A program made the translations under genes and the position numbers. Positions 6,645-7,493 of a stretch of 7,493 nucleotides of DNA are shown piece after piece; position 1 is the first letter of the stretch, and each line of letters opens with the position of its first letter. The DNA is from an uncultured Chitinophagaceae bacterium (lineage in GTDB: Bacteria > Bacteroidota > Bacteroidia > Chitinophagales > Chitinophagaceae): NCBI GenBank assembly GCA_946885335.1, contig CAMPGG010000162.1, positions 1-7,493 of the forward strand, in the 5' to 3' direction. The notes beneath the pieces were generated by a model. That model worked only from the letters and a program-made list of their open reading frames with translations. It was not told the origin of the DNA and made no database searches.

Positions 6645-7493
6645 TTAGGCTGTATACTGCCTGCGACGCAGTTGTTGATAGATCCACCCAATCAAAATGA
6701 CCAGCAAAACCGGCAAGCCTATATTTAAAAATTGCCATAAGGTTCTTTGCGATTTCACTTTTTCACCATCCAATAATCTTAAAACCATATCCTTGTTGCG
6801 GACAGCGATGATCTCCGGTTTATTGGTCAGGTATTCAAGACAGTTCATTAAAAATTCGCGGTTAGCAAACTGGTATTCATACTGGGAACCAATATTGAAC
6901 AAATTAATTCCCATGGGGAGTGGACCATCTTTGGTTGAAACATCATTGAGAACAATGTCCGCATCGCCTGCAATGATCATTTTAGCGGGCAGAGAAGAAT
7001 CCCTGAAAGGAACTCCCATCATGGCAAGACTGTCGGTAATTGATTTACCCGCCCTGCTTCTATATAATGATTTAAATGATCCTTCTAACAATACAGCTGC
7101 CGGGATATTTGCCTTATTGAAAAGAGCATCTTCTGGCGTGTTTCGATTTTCATTCAGGCTGATCAGCGCAGGTGTTGTAATGGTTCGGGAATTGGCTGAT
7201 GATGAAAGCAATATTGTTTTATTAATACCTGCAGCCTGCACCGTGTCAATTGAATTCACAAATCGACCGGCAACAGGGCCAATATTTTTATTGATCAAAT
7301 GATTATTGTTTGATACAAATACAGGATAATAATTCCAGCGCAAAAATTCATATTGCGGGTTTTCAGGACTACCTCCTACTGCAAATGGCATAAAATCGCA
7401 TTGCAAATCCATGATAAGATCGGGGTTGATCCTGACACCATAACGGAAAAGCATATCCGTTAAATTGAGATCGCGGTCATAAGCAATGGTTTC
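6645..7493 (-). CDS. gldG: Gliding motility-associated ABC transporter auxiliary protein GldG, C-terminal part; 5' end beyond window
   Basis: The frame is open from the right edge, so the gene begins outside the window; 282 C-terminal residues are present, about half of a full GldG. The internal ATG at 7454 is not the start: 13 in-frame codons before it (ETIAYDRDLNLTD) continue the conserved GldG sequence. Recognisable parts are LFRYGVRINPDLIMDLQC just after that, the IAGDADIVLND stretch and NREFLMNCLEYLT typical of this extracytoplasmic domain, and one C-terminal membrane segment (about fragment residues 252-273) ending in a basic tail (RRRQYTA) that should face the cytoplasm. In Flavobacterium johnsoniae, GldG works with GldF and the ATPase GldA in an ABC transporter needed for gliding; its substrate is not established. 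Many Bacteroidota carry gldF-gldG pairs, so gldF is expected just upstream. It ends 66 bases before terC. Confidence 0.9.
   Translation of the reverse strand, partial: ETIAYDRDLNLTDMLFRYGVRINPDLIMDLQCDFMPFAVGGSPENPQYEFLRWNYYPVFVSNNNHLINKNIGPVAGRFVNSIDTVQAAGINKTILLSSSANSRTITTPALISLNENRNTPEDALFNKANIPAAVLLEGSFKSLYRSRAGKSITDSLAMMGVPFRDSSLPAKMIIAGDADIVLNDVSTKDGPLPMGINLFNIGSQYEYQFANREFLMNCLEYLTNKPEIIAVRNKDMVLRLLDGEKVKSQRTLWQFLNIGLPVLLVILIGWIYQQLRRRQYTA

Noticed and set aside
6697..7302. A 201-residue plus-strand frame opposite gldG
   Set aside because: It is antisense to a clearly conserved gldG sequence and has no recognisable domain; a shadow of the real coding frame. Shorter frames opposite murF-alr, terC, lspA and fumC were dismissed likewise.

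Overview
The window looks like an ordinary chromosomal segment from a member of the Bacteroidota, most likely the Chitinophagaceae or a close relative. Four things point there: a gliding-motility gene (gldG), a MurF-Alr fusion protein, Bacteroidota-type -7 promoter boxes (TAnnTTTG) ahead of two genes, and start codons without Shine-Dalgarno sequences. The genus is inference.

Layout from left to right. A minus-strand NlpC/P60 (C40) cell-wall peptidase begins at 404 and runs off the left edge; its catalytic Cys motif is inside the window. A 172-base spacer separates it from the divergent fumC (577-1980, class II fumarase), which ends in a clear intrinsic terminator at 2012-2036. The 378 bases from 1981 to 2358 hold that terminator and one unrecognised 76-residue reading frame (2124-2354), tail to tail with lspA.

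From 2359 to the right edge every gene is on the minus strand. In transcription order these are gldG (3' half, entering from the right edge), a TerC/Alx family membrane protein, the murF-alr fusion and lspA. terC and murF-alr are 18 bases apart and very probably co-transcribed. terC and lspA each have a perfect TAnnTTTG box just upstream, so the row may be several overlapping transcription units.

Most of the genes serve the cell envelope. MurF-Alr makes D-Ala and attaches D-Ala-D-Ala to the peptidoglycan precursor, LspA matures lipoproteins, the NlpC/P60 protein probably cuts peptidoglycan, GldG belongs to the gliding ABC transporter, and TerC probably handles metal ions at the inner membrane. 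fumC is a TCA-cycle gene.

I found no mobile element, CRISPR array, RNA gene or defence locus, and nothing that amounts to a new biological system. The points most worth a second look are two non-ATG starts (GTG for lspA, TTG for murF-alr), the widely spaced catalytic aspartates of LspA, and the orphan small reading frame.
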